Positions 1-8,107 of a DNA stretch of 64,000 nucleotides are shown piece by piece. The DNA comes from Amarobacillus sp046328225 (lineage in GTDB: Bacteria > Chloroflexota > Dehalococcoidia > Tepidiformales > Tepidiformaceae), in assembly GCA_046328225.1 (NCBI GenBank), contig JAXLWZ010000001.1, positions 124,001-188,000 of the forward strand, in the 5' to 3' direction. The position numbers were made by a program, and so were the translations under genes. Each line of letters opens with the position of its first letter. The stretch's first letter is position 1. The notes under the pieces are model-generated. The model made no database searches. It saw nothing but the letters and a program-made list of their open reading frames with translations, and was not told where the DNA came from.

Positions 1-189
1 ATCGCCGCAGCAGGACGTGGCCGAACCGGGCACCGCGCAGCTCTCGTCGTCCGGGCCGCAACAGCTCGCCGCGCCGCCCACGAGCGTCAACGGAATGACA
101 TCGGCGCGTTCAAGCACGGGCCGGACGCGGCTGGCATAGGCGGCGGAGACGCCCTGGCGGATTTCGTCGTCGCTGGGGTTCGTGGTCAC
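1..189 (-). CDS. arsM: Arsenite S-adenosylmethyltransferase, N-terminal fragment
   Basis: Only the first 63 codons lie in the window; the rest runs off the left edge. The GTG start at 189 is preceded by a GGAGG ribosome binding site seven bases upstream. The fragment begins with a helix of the type DDEIRQGVSAAYASRV, followed by paired-cysteine motifs (SCCGPDD and TSCCGD). ArsM proteins that methylate As(III) with S-adenosylmethionine commonly start this way. The gene is transcribed divergently from an arsR gene across a 99-bp gap that holds an operator, which supports an arsenic role. Methylation in the cytoplasm would turn arsenite into volatile or less retained species. The methyltransferase domain itself is not visible, so the call rests on the N-terminus and the context. 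Confidence 0.75.
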   Translation of the reverse strand, partial: MTTNPSDDEIRQGVSAAYASRVRPVLERADVIPLTLVGGAASCCGPDDESCAVPGSATSCCGD

Positions 190-219
190 GGTGCTTCCTC
201 CGGCGGGCGTTCATCGGTT

Positions 220-258
220 ATTTCCGATTGACCCTGTATCGGAAAATTACGATATGAT
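220..258 (+). promoter_or_regulatory. ArsR operator overlapping the arsR promoter
   Basis: An inverted repeat ATTTCCGAT-n9-ATCGGAAAAT spans 220-247 and is AT-rich against a GC-rich background. A possible -35 (TTGACC, 228-233) lies inside it and a -10 (TATGAT, 253-258) follows, with a 19-bp spacer. The repeat sits between divergent arsM and arsR, so ArsR bound here could repress both genes until As(III) releases it. This is inferred from position and symmetry. Confidence 0.7.
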
Positions 259-288
259 GACCGGGACGTCAAGCCCCGGGACCGGTCC

Positions 289-645
289 ATGAAAGCAATT
301 GATAGCCTCAGCACCGATGAAGAACGCGCCGCCGCCATCTTCCGCGCGCTCGGCAACCCCGCCCGCGTGCGCATCATCATGGAGCTCGCCCGCCAGAACG
401 CGTGCGTCACGGGCGACCTGGTGGAGGTGCTCCCCCTCGCCCAGTCGACCGTCTCCGAACACCTGAAGGTGCTCCGCGAGGCCGGGATTGTGCTCGGCAG
501 CTCCGGCGGTCGCGACGCGCGCTACTGCCTCGACCCGGATGCCGTGCGTTGGCTGGCGAACTTCTGCTTCGGCATCTGTTGCCCCCCCGGCGGCGAGACC
601 TCCTGCGGCGAATCCTGCGGCTGCGAGCCCTGCGCCTGCGATTGA
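289..645 (+). CDS. arsR: ArsR-family arsenic-responsive repressor with Cys-rich tail
   Basis: A 118-residue winged-helix protein. Residues 14-75 form the HTH (FRALGNPARVRIIMEL ... QSTVSEHLKVLREAGIV), a standard ArsR/SmtB fold. The classical ELCVCDL metal-binding helix is changed to NACVTGDL, leaving one cysteine. The C-terminus instead carries a dense cluster (FCFGICCPPGG, then CGESCGCEPCACD), which is the likely As(III) site. This matches ArsR types whose ligands lie outside helix alpha-3. It most likely represses itself and the divergent arsM through the inverted repeat at 220-247. The family assignment is firm; the ligand set is an inference. Confidence 0.88.
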   Translation: MKAIDSLSTDEERAAAIFRALGNPARVRIIMELARQNACVTGDLVEVLPLAQSTVSEHLKVLREAGIVLGSSGGRDARYCLDPDAVRWLANFCFGICCPPGGETSCGESCGCEPCACD

Positions 646-744
646 GGCCGCGAACACGCGCGCTATTGCGTCGGAACCTCACCACCGCGTGATTCGTTCG
701 TACGAGAGAGATAGGCTTGAGTGCGGTCGATCGGGGAGGTTCGC

Positions 745-2787
745 GTGGCGAGGCGAAAGGCACGGCGGAACGCGCGCAGGGCGCGAGACACGCATCGCCG
801 TCCCCCCGGCCCGCTCATCGCCGAAGCCGCCGGCAGGGGCACGCCCGGCCCGGCCGCCGTCCCCGCGCCGCGCCCCATCGGCTACGTGCCCGCCATCGAT
901 GGCCTCCGCGCCCTCGCCGTGACCGCCGTCGCCGCCTACCACGCGGGCGCGGCATGGGCCCCCGGCGGCTTCCTCGGCGTCGAGGTCTTCTTCGTCATCA
1001 GCGGCTTCCTCACCACCGGCATGGTCGCCTCCGCGCGCGGCGGGAGCGGCGGCCTCGGCGGCTTCTGGGCGCGGCGCGCGCGACGGCTGCTCCCGGCCGC
1101 GTTCGCGCTCATCGCCGCGACCCTGGCGTGGACGGCCCTGTTCGAATCCGGCGAACTCGCGAGCCTGCGCGGCGATGCCCTCGCCAGCCTCGTCATGCTC
1201 ACCAACTGGGACCTCGTGCTCGGGCACCAGTCCTACTTCGAATCCTTCGGGCGGCCGTCGCTCCTGCGGCACTTCTGGTCGCTCGCGGTGGAGTGGCAGT
1301 ACTACCTGGCCTGGCCCGCGCTGCTCTGGGTGGCCCTGCCGCGCGTCCCGAAGAAGGCGCTCGCGGGCGTCGCGATCGCGGGGGCGGCAGCCTCGGCGCT
1401 GCTCATGGCGGTGCTCTTCGTGCCCGGCGCCGACCCCTCGCGCGTCTACTACGGCACCGATACCCGGCTCGCGGGCCTGCTCGTGGGGTCGGCACTCGCG
1501 CTGGCGTGGCCGAACGCCGGCCTCCAGCGGCGAAGTGTCCGCGCCGGGTTCGCGCTCGATGCCACGGCCCTGGCGCTGCTGCTCGCGCTCGCCGGCGCCG
1601 CCGTCTTCGTGGGCGAACGCGACACGACGCTCTATCGCGGCGGGTTCGCCCTCACCGCCATCGCGACGGCCGCGCTGGTCGCGATCCTGCTCCATCCTTC
1701 GGGCCGTTGGCGCACACGCGTGCTCGGGTGCGCGCCCCTGCGCTGGCTCGGCCTTCGCTCCTACAGCGTCTACCTCTGGCACTGGCCCGTGATCATGCTC
1801 ACCCGCCCGGGCACCGATATCGACCTCGCGGGCGTGCCGCTGGCCGTGCTCCGCATCGCGCTCACCTTCGCATTGGCCGAAGCCTCGTACCGGTGGGTCG
1901 AAACGCCGTTCCGGCGCGGGCTCGCGGGGAGGCTGTGGCGAACCGCCCGGCAGGGCCACCCCCGGGCGAGATTGCGAACGGCGGCCGTGGGATTCGCCGC
2001 CGCGGCCTCGGTGGTCGTGCTCGTCGCGGTCGCGATCGGCGCGCACCCGGCGGCGCCGCCCGCATCGCTTTCGAAGAGCCACATCCGCGCCGTCTACGCT
2101 GCCGAGCCGTCACCTTCGCCCACACCGGAACCGCCGGGCACGCCCGAAGCCACGCCCACGCCCGAGCCCGAGTCTTCGCCCACGGAGACACCGGAGGCCA
2201 CGGCCGCGGTGCCGGCGCCGACCGAACCACCTGCCCCGGAGCCGACGCCCGTCCCCATCGCGACTGCGCCCCCCACGCCACCTCCGCCGCCACCACCCAC
2301 GCCCACCCCGACGGAACGTCCCCCGCGCGCGCCCGCACCCGTGAGCGCGCTCGGCGACAGCGTCATGCTCGGGGCGGCGGAGGCGCTGCCGGGCGTGCTG
2401 GGCACGGTCGAAGTCGATGCCGCCATCGCCCGGCAAACGGCGCAGGGCATCGCCGTCCTGCGCGATTGGGAGGCAAGCGGGTCGCTCGGGCCGATCCTGG
2501 TGGTGCAACTCGGCAACAACGGCACCATCACCGCCGGGCAGTTCGACCAGGTGATGGCGATCGCCGGCAGCCGCCGCGTCGTCTGGGTGAACGTCCGCGT
2601 CGACCGCCCATGGGAAGAAGGCAACAACGCCGTCATCGCCGCCGGCGTCGCGCGCTACGGCAACGCCCGGCTCGCCGACTGGCACGCCGAATCCGCGAAC
2701 GCCGACGGCTGGTTCATCGCCGACGGCATCCACCTCACCTGGCGCGGCGCCGAAGCCTATGCCGCGGTCATCGCTCGCGCGATGTAG
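745..2787 (+). CDS. OafA-type membrane O-acyltransferase fused to SGNH domain
   Basis: A 680-residue protein in three parts. Residues about 40-390 form an acyltransferase-3 membrane domain, recognised by VPAIDGLRALAV, the YHAG histidine motif, VEVFFVISGFL and WSLAVEWQYY. About 75 residues rich in Pro, Thr and Glu follow as a linker. The last 150 residues form an SGNH esterase-like domain with GDSVMLG, an Asn in LGNNGT and the DGIHLT Asp/His pair. Proteins of this architecture move acetyl groups across the membrane onto cell-wall or exopolysaccharide sugars. I chose GTG 745 because GGGGAGG lies five bases before it; GTG 721 is in frame but has no good site. The stop codon is the first part of a heptamer repeat array. 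Confidence 0.85.
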   Translation: MARRKARRNARRARDTHRRPPGPLIAEAAGRGTPGPAAVPAPRPIGYVPAIDGLRALAVTAVAAYHAGAAWAPGGFLGVEVFFVISGFLTTGMVASARGGSGGLGGFWARRARRLLPAAFALIAATLAWTALFESGELASLRGDALASLVMLTNWDLVLGHQSYFESFGRPSLLRHFWSLAVEWQYYLAWPALLWVALPRVPKKALAGVAIAGAAASALLMAVLFVPGADPSRVYYGTDTRLAGLLVGSALALAWPNAGLQRRSVRAGFALDATALALLLALAGAAVFVGERDTTLYRGGFALTAIATAALVAILLHPSGRWRTRVLGCAPLRWLGLRSYSVYLWHWPVIMLTRPGTDIDLAGVPLAVLRIALTFALAEASYRWVETPFRRGLAGRLWRTARQGHPRARLRTAAVGFAAAASVVVLVAVAIGAHPAAPPASLSKSHIRAVYAAEPSPSPTPEPPGTPEATPTPEPESSPTETPEATAAVPAPTEPPAPEPTPVPIATAPPTPPPPPPPTPTPTERPPRAPAPVSALGDSVMLGAAEALPGVLGTVEVDAAIARQTAQGIAVLRDWEASGSLGPILVVQLGNNGTITAGQFDQVMAIAGSRRVVWVNVRVDRPWEEGNNAVIAAGVARYGNARLADWHAESANADGWFIADGIHLTWRGAEAYAAVIARAM

Positions 2788-3063
2788 TTCCCGGTTCCAA
2801 GTTCCCAGTTCCCAGGGGATCGGCCCCGTGGGGAGTTCCCGGTTCCAGGTTCCCAGTTCCCAGGGGATCGGCCCCGTGGGGAGTTCCCGGTTCCAGGTTC
2901 CAGGTTCCCAGGGGATCAGCCCCCCTTCGGGGCGAACGCGCCCCCCGGGGTTTTTCGCCATGGCTACCCCTCAGGGGCGGCATTGTCCCCCGGGGTAGCC
3001 CCTGGGAACTGGGAACTGGCCACTGGGAACTCACTGGGAACTGGGAACCGGCCACTGGGAACT
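2786..3063. repeat. Heptamer repeat element H1
   Basis: Three tandem modules of TTCCCAG/TTCCCGG heptamers, each ending in AGGGGATCGGCCCCGTGGGG. A GC-rich palindromic core follows (around 2920-2995), then reverse-orientation GGGAACT heptamers up to 3063. The left edge overlaps the TAG stop of the acyltransferase and the right edge overlaps the TAG stop of the convergent kinase-like gene. No gene is seen in it. Confidence 0.9.
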
Positions 3064-3670
3064 AGCTCGCGACAGCGAGCACCGCCCGCAGCCCTTCGTC
3101 CAGCTCCAGCACATCCGTGTTGATGACGAGGTCGTAGTGCGTGGGGAGTTCGTGGTCGAGGGTGTAGAAGCGCTTGAGGAAGTCGGCGCGGGCTTCGTCC
3201 GAGGCCTCGACCGCGCGGGCCGCCTCGTCGAGCGCCGTCCCCTGTTCGCTCATCACGCGCAGGGCGCGCACCTCGGCCGGCGCGGTCACGAGCACGCGCA
3301 GGAGGCCGGGCGTGCCCGCGAGGGGTATGGCCGCGCCGTGCGCGACGATGACCACGAACTGCATCGCCGCCGTCTCGCGGATGACTTCCGTGATGAGCGC
3401 TTCGTACCCGCTCGCGGCGAGGTCGGTGGCGGCGTGGCCGTGGGTGCGCTTCGCGCCGGCGCCGGGCAACCCCGCGAGGATGCGCTGCACGAGACCCTGC
3501 CGGTCCTCCGCTTTCGCCACCTCAGCCGGGCCAACCCCCGCGACAGCGGCCGCGCGGTCGATGATCTCGGCATCGACATAGCGGAAGCCCAGGGCGTCGG
3601 CGACAGCCTCCCCCAGCTCCTCGCCCCCGGCGCCAAGCGTGAGTGCGATGGTGATGACGGTAGCGGGCAT
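3062..3670 (-). CDS. Cytidylate-kinase-like family protein
   Basis: A 202-residue protein starting MPATVITIALTLGAGGEELG. The glycine-rich loop and the following FRYVDAEIIDRAA segment match the cytidylate kinase-like family, a P-loop fold of uncertain substrate found beside many metabolic genes. The loop lacks the canonical GKST lysine, so nucleotide kinase activity cannot be assumed. I start at ATG 3670, which has GGGAG upstream. The reading frame stays open for 20 more codons upstream, but those are translated repeat (ELGTGNS) and are not native. The stop TAG is followed at once by TTCCC heptamers. Confidence 0.65.
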   Translation of the reverse strand: MPATVITIALTLGAGGEELGEAVADALGFRYVDAEIIDRAAAVAGVGPAEVAKAEDRQGLVQRILAGLPGAGAKRTHGHAATDLAASGYEALITEVIRETAAMQFVVIVAHGAAIPLAGTPGLLRVLVTAPAEVRALRVMSEQGTALDEAARAVEASDEARADFLKRFYTLDHELPTHYDLVINTDVLELDEGLRAVLAVAS

Positions 3671-3706
3671 GGGCGGACTCCCGGGGGAAGGTGCCGCGAA
3701 GTATAG

Positions 3707-3796
3707 GGAGTTCCCAGTTCCCAGTTCCAAGTGTCCAGGGGATCAGCCCCCAGAGGGTTGATCCCCTTGGAACTGGGAACTGGTCACTGGGAACTC
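3707..3796. repeat. Heptamer repeat element H2
   Basis: Inverted arrangement: TTCCCAG heptamers on the left, core AGGGGATCAGCCCCC...GGGTTGATCCCC, then GGGAACT heptamers. It fills the gap between the start of the kinase-like gene and the end of nosY, four bases short of the nosY TAG. Confidence 0.88.
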
Positions 3797-3797
3797 G

Positions 3798-4619
3798 CTA
3801 AACATCCTGCCGCGAGAAGCCGCGGGCCGCGATCGCGAGGGGGGCGGCCGTCCAGGCGAGGATGGCCGTCAGGAGCAGCGAGCGGCTGACGCCCGTGCCC
3901 AGGCGGTCCGTGAGGTACGCGCCAAGCGGCCCGAGGACGTCGAGGTCGCGTTCGATGCTCATGATCGCGAGCAGGCGCGTGGCCTCGGCCGGGTTCAGGA
4001 GCGCCACCGCCACCAGCGTCCGGCCCGAGGGCGAAACCGCCAGCGCGAAGCCGATCGCGCCAAGGTCATAGGCCAGCACGAGCACGAACCAGAGCACCAC
4101 CGCCAGCCCCAGCGCCTTCACGCGGCTCCCCGCGAACACCGAGACGAGGATGCCCAGGCTCAGCATCGCGCTCGCGAGCACGCCCGAAAGCAGCACGAAG
4201 AGCAGGTAGTGCCCGATATCCGAGAGCGGGCTGAAGAGCATCATGAAGAGGCCCGCGATGCCGAAGCCCGCGGCGATCGCGCCCCAGACGGCCAGCGTCA
4301 GCCCGATGTACTTGCCAATGAGCACCTGCACCGGCGTCACCGGCTGGCTGAGAAGCGTGGCCAGCGTGCCCCGGTCCCGTTCGCCCGCGATGGCGCCCGC
4401 CCCGAGCACCAGCGCGAGCAGCGGCACGAGCAGCAGGCAGAGGTTGATGAGCCCGGCCGTCGTGCGGTTGAAGCCCTGTTCGCCGATGCCGCCCGAATCG
4501 GCCTGCACGTGCGACAGGATCATCGCCACCACGGCGAAAGTCGCCGCGAACACCACGAGCCAGCCGCTCGCCACCGCGTCGCGCAGCTCCTTGCGCGCGA
4601 TCGTCATCACCGCGTTCAT
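3798..4619 (-). CDS. nosY: Nitrous oxide reductase maturation ABC permease NosY
   Basis: A 273-residue ABC-2 type permease with about six membrane segments (for example 20-40, 60-82, 105-135, 140-165, 170-195, 250-270). The motif GAGAIAGERDRGTLATLLSQPV, typical of NosY-like subunits, follows TM2. NosY with NosF and NosD forms the NosDFY complex that supplies sulfur (and indirectly copper-site maturation) to periplasmic or exoplasmic NosZ. Its ATG overlaps the nosF stop as ATGA, so the two are translationally coupled. It is the last gene of the leftward nos operon. Confidence 0.88.
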   Translation of the reverse strand: MNAVMTIARKELRDAVASGWLVVFAATFAVVAMILSHVQADSGGIGEQGFNRTTAGLINLCLLLVPLLALVLGAGAIAGERDRGTLATLLSQPVTPVQVLIGKYIGLTLAVWGAIAAGFGIAGLFMMLFSPLSDIGHYLLFVLLSGVLASAMLSLGILVSVFAGSRVKALGLAVVLWFVLVLAYDLGAIGFALAVSPSGRTLVAVALLNPAEATRLLAIMSIERDLDVLGPLGAYLTDRLGTGVSRSLLLTAILAWTAAPLAIAARGFSRQDV

Positions 4620-5527
4620 GAAAGCCCTCCCCGCACCGACTGCAGGTGCATGACGGCGGCATCGACCGATGCCTCTTCCACCCGGAAGTCGAGGATGCCG
4701 ATGCCCGCCGCCACGAGCGCCTCGACGACGTGCGCCTTGTCGGTGGCGGCGCAGTTCACCACAACCCAGTCGCCCGTGCGGGCGATGGCGCCGGCCATGG
4801 GCATGCGCTCGAGCAGCGTCACCGCTTCGGGGCTGTGCCCGTTGAGCCGCAGGAAGAGCTTGCTGCCCGCCGCCCCGGAGGCCGCGAGCCCCGTCGCCGG
4901 GCCCGAGTACACCGTCTTCCCCTGGTCCAGCACGAGCGCGTGGTCGGCCACGTAGGGCACGTCCTCGAGCCAGTGCGTCGAAAACAGGATCGCCTTGCCC
5001 GCCGCGCGCTGCTCCGAGACGAGGCGGCGGAGGTCGAGCCGGGCGCTGACATCGAGGCCGGCGGCGGGCTCATCGAGCACCAGCACCGGCGGGTTCGAAA
5101 GCTGCGCGATGGCCAGCGCGAGCCGCTGGCGCATGCCGCCCGAAAGCGCACCCGCCTTCTTGCTTACGTGCTCGGCCAGCCCGGCCGTCTCCACCGCGGC
5201 ATGGGCGCGCTCGGCCGGAAGGCGGCGCAGGTTCGCGTAGAAGCGCGCCGTCTCGCCGACGGTCAGGTCCGAATGGAACGCCGGGTCCTGGGGCACATAG
5301 CCCACCATCTCCCGCGCCCGCTTCGGCTCCTTCGCGACATCCGCGCCGTTGATCGTGATCGTGCCCTCGAAGCGGATGAGCCCGATGACGGACTTGATGA
5401 GCGTGCTCTTGCCCGCCCCGTTCGCGCCAATCACCGCCGTCACCGAACCCGGTGCGATGGAGAGCGAGGCGCTATCGAGGACGGTCGTCTTGCCGTAGCG
5501 CTTGGTCACATTGGTCGCCGTCAGCAT
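4616..5527 (-). CDS. nosF: NosF-type ABC transporter ATPase
   Basis: A 303-residue ATP-binding subunit. Walker A is GANGAGKST (about 34-42), the signature is LSGGMRQR, Walker B is VLVLDEPAAGLD and the switch His is in STHWLEDV. The C-terminal 80 residues form a small regulatory domain. It energises NosY in the maturation of the copper-sulfur centre of NosZ. It starts two bases after the nosD stop and overlaps nosY by four bases. The family is certain; the nos-specific role comes from the operon. Confidence 0.9.
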   Translation of the reverse strand: MLTATNVTKRYGKTTVLDSASLSIAPGSVTAVIGANGAGKSTLIKSVIGLIRFEGTITINGADVAKEPKRAREMVGYVPQDPAFHSDLTVGETARFYANLRRLPAERAHAAVETAGLAEHVSKKAGALSGGMRQRLALAIAQLSNPPVLVLDEPAAGLDVSARLDLRRLVSEQRAAGKAILFSTHWLEDVPYVADHALVLDQGKTVYSGPATGLAASGAAGSKLFLRLNGHSPEAVTLLERMPMAGAIARTGDWVVVNCAATDKAHVVEALVAAGIGILDFRVEEASVDAAVMHLQSVRGGLS

Positions 5528-5529
5528 CG

Positions 5530-7539
5530 TCAGGCCCCCCTCCCGAAGCCGATGCGGGCATAGCCGAGGCCCGCCGCCGGGATCGCGGTGAGCGCCAGCA
5601 ACGCCAGCAGGGCCGCCAGGCTGCCCGTCTCCGAACCGGAAGCGAGCCGCGCCGTCGGCCGCATGAGCGGCGCATGGTCGATCACCGTCGGGGCATACGT
5701 ATACGCCGGGAACCAGCGCGCGGCGAGATCCACCGCCGTCTGCGCGGGCGTGAACGAATACGCCTTGAGCGACTCATCGCGCTGCACGAGCTCACTGAAG
5801 GCCGAGCGGTAGCGGTATTCGATGTCGCCCCGACCATCGCCGTTGGCGTCGTAGCCGCGATAGTCGTCCCAGTAGTTGCCGCGGCCGTCGACCTGCCACT
5901 GGTTGTGGTGCTCGAGGCTTCCGCCCTTGGTATCGACCTGGCGGAGGTTCCCCGTGAAGGTGTTGCCGCTGAACTGCGCCGCCACCGTCGTCGAAAGGAA
6001 GAGCGCGATGTCGTTGTAGCCAATGAGGTTATCGCGCAGCCGCACGAAGGCGCTGGGCGTGATGGGCGCGCCCTCCATCGTGACGCCAAGGCGGTTGTGG
6101 TGGATCTGGTTGTTCACCATCTCGATGTTGTCCACATCCTTGAACAACACGCCATAGCCCGAGGCGATCGACCGGTTATGCGAGAACTCGTTCCGTTCGA
6201 AGTAGAGGTCCTTCGAATACATGATCGAACCGCCCGTGAGGTTGTTCCAGAAGCGGTTGTCGATCATGCGGTTGTCATCCGCGTACATGAAGTGGATGCC
6301 ATAGCGAAGGTCCGTCACGCGGTTCCGTTCGATCTCGTTGTGATGCGAGAAGTTGATGAACACGCCGTCCTTCGCGAACGAAAGGAGGTTATCGCTCAGG
6401 ACATTGTCGTTCGTGTAGTAGAGGTACAGGGCGTGGCCGCGGCGCTCCGCCGGGAACTCCAGCACGCTCTGCACGTCGTTGAAGCGCACGGTGTGGCCGT
6501 CGCTCTCCTGGAGGGTGATGCCGTAGAGCACGTCGCGCAGGCGGTTGCCTTCGATGACGGCGTGGTCGCCGTTGACGCGGATGCCGGAGGGCTCATCGGA
6601 GACTTCGCGCGCGGAGCCCTGGATAACAAAGCCGCGGAGGGTGACCCCTTCCGCGGCGATTTTCACCACGTCGCCTTTGCGTCCGCCGTCTATGACGGGC
6701 CACCCGGTGCCCTCCAGGGTGATGGATTTATCGATGATCACCGGGCCCTGGTACGTCCCCGCCGGGACCGTCACCGTCGAGCCGGGCTCGGCGGCGGCGA
6801 TCATCGCGGCGAGGTCGCCAGAGGCGTGAACGGCGGGCACGGCGCCAGGCCGCGCGGCAAGCAGGAGGGCAATGGCCGCCGCCGCGCCCGCCGCCGTCTT
6901 CGTCGTGCCGGTGTTGCTCCAGCTCGCCCGCAGGAAGCGCAGCACCGCCGGCCCGATGGTCACGAGCAGGGCCGCGGCCACCATCAGCCAGAAGCCGGTG
7001 CTCACCATGCACTCGCTATGGAAGTTGACCACCTTGGTGCGGCCGAGCACCTTGGGCGTGAACGGCCCCGGGTAGAGCGGCGCTTCCTCGTTCAGGTCGT
7101 GTCCATAGGTATAGAGCCAGTACTGCAGGTCCAGCAGCAGGCCGAGCGGGAAGCCCCAGGCGACGAGGATGACGCCCGCGCGCAGCCAGCGCCGCCGCAC
7201 CAGCGCCGCCGCCACGATGGCGGCCACGAACCCGAAGAGCAGGAACGGGAACGCCTTCAGTTCGAGCACCGAATCCGGTTCGATGGCGCGCACGCCGGCG
7301 TAGTGGTTCAGCGAGTTGATTTCGAGCAGGTCGCCCTTCATGGTCGTGCCGTAGGCAGTGAGCACGAGGTCGTTCGGGTATTGCGGCGCGATGAGCGTCA
7401 TGTGCCAGAGCGGCGTGAAGTAAGTGGCCACCAGGAGCACCGCGCCGATGAGCGCGAGCGCACCCCAGAGGTCCAGGCGGAAGTGGCCCTTCGCCGCCAT
7501 GGTGACGGCGGGCACGCGCGTGTTCGTCATCTGTGCCAT
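5530..7539 (-). CDS. nosD: Fusion of nos-cluster membrane domain with NosD
   Basis: A 669-residue protein. Residues 1-230 form a membrane domain with about four helices (25-45, 98-115, 121-140, 188-210) and a conserved-looking loop with HMTLIAPQYPNDL and YGTTMKGDLLEINSLNHY. In several clade-II nos clusters a protein of this type is, to my knowledge, encoded by a separate gene. From about residue 250 (VPAGTYQGPVIIDKSITLEG) to 600 it is NosD, a right-handed parallel beta-helix of CASH/PbH1 repeats such as NDVLSDNLLSF and NNQIHHNRLGV. A final TM (about 635-655) anchors it. NosD carries and docks the sulfur or copper cargo to NosZ. The fusion would tether it to the membrane at both ends. Confidence 0.82.
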   Translation of the reverse strand: MAQMTNTRVPAVTMAAKGHFRLDLWGALALIGAVLLVATYFTPLWHMTLIAPQYPNDLVLTAYGTTMKGDLLEINSLNHYAGVRAIEPDSVLELKAFPFLLFGFVAAIVAAALVRRRWLRAGVILVAWGFPLGLLLDLQYWLYTYGHDLNEEAPLYPGPFTPKVLGRTKVVNFHSECMVSTGFWLMVAAALLVTIGPAVLRFLRASWSNTGTTKTAAGAAAAIALLLAARPGAVPAVHASGDLAAMIAAAEPGSTVTVPAGTYQGPVIIDKSITLEGTGWPVIDGGRKGDVVKIAAEGVTLRGFVIQGSAREVSDEPSGIRVNGDHAVIEGNRLRDVLYGITLQESDGHTVRFNDVQSVLEFPAERRGHALYLYYTNDNVLSDNLLSFAKDGVFINFSHHNEIERNRVTDLRYGIHFMYADDNRMIDNRFWNNLTGGSIMYSKDLYFERNEFSHNRSIASGYGVLFKDVDNIEMVNNQIHHNRLGVTMEGAPITPSAFVRLRDNLIGYNDIALFLSTTVAAQFSGNTFTGNLRQVDTKGGSLEHHNQWQVDGRGNYWDDYRGYDANGDGRGDIEYRYRSAFSELVQRDESLKAYSFTPAQTAVDLAARWFPAYTYAPTVIDHAPLMRPTARLASGSETGSLAALLALLALTAIPAAGLGYARIGFGRGA

Positions 7540-7543
7540 CGCG

Positions 7544-8026
7544 TCAGCCCCTCTCCTTCAGCCCATCGAGCAGCGCCGCCCAGGTTTCCTGGCTCGTGTC
7601 CGCGCGGTTCTTGAGGGCCTGGTCCGCCGCATCGCGCGTGGCGAAGGCGGGAATGTCGTAGCTCATCGGGCTCTTCACGCCCGGCGCCCGTACGAAGACG
7701 GCGGCCGTCGCATCGAGCCAGGCATCGCGGCTGTAATCGCGGACGAAGTAGGTCACTTCGCCGGCGGGGTGGTGCTGCCGGAACATCGCCACCATGCAGC
7801 CGATATCGTCGAAATGGGTCTCTTCGCGCCCCGCCCGCCAGGCGGCGGCGAAGCGCTCATCGGAAATGATCATCCCGCAGCGGGCGCACGGCTCACCGCC
7901 GTAGCGGATGCGCGGGTCGCCCGTGGGGGCTTCTTCCCCGGGGAGGGCGAGGTACCCGGCGGCAGCGGCGCCCGCAACCACCGTTCCCGTCCCCAGGAGC
8001 GCGAGGAATCGTCTGCGTGTAGTCAT
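7544..8026 (-). CDS. nosL: NosL copper chaperone with Tat signal
   Basis: A 160-residue protein starting at ATG 8026 (AAGGA upstream); an earlier in-frame ATG at 8098 has no support. The N-terminus TTRRRFLALLGTG is a twin-arginine signal rather than the lipoprotein signal usual for NosL. The copper site is CARCGMIISDE (about residues 45-55), followed by a His/Asp pair in THFDDIGCMV. NosL delivers Cu(I) to apo-NosZ outside the cytoplasm. It lies between nosZ and nosD in the same operon. Confidence 0.88.
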   Translation of the reverse strand: MTTRRRFLALLGTGTVVAGAAAAGYLALPGEEAPTGDPRIRYGGEPCARCGMIISDERFAAAWRAGREETHFDDIGCMVAMFRQHHPAGEVTYFVRDYSRDAWLDATAAVFVRAPGVKSPMSYDIPAFATRDAADQALKNRADTSQETWAALLDGLKERG

Positions 8027-8107
8027 GGCGGAATCCTTGGTCGTCCAGCCCGGCGGGGAGGAGAAGGGGGGCTTGCTCCTCCCCGCCATGGGGGCCATAG
8101 CAGGGGA

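Noticed and set aside
679..2082. Long open frame on the minus strand opposite the acyltransferase gene
   Set aside because: Arg/Gly/Glu-rich, low-complexity product typical of an antisense frame in GC-rich DNA; the plus-strand frame has clear domains.
2786..3063. Ordinary rho-independent terminators at heptamer cores
   Set aside because: The cores can fold, but they lack T tracts, occur in multiples and are flanked by arrays; terminator function is possible but does not explain their form.
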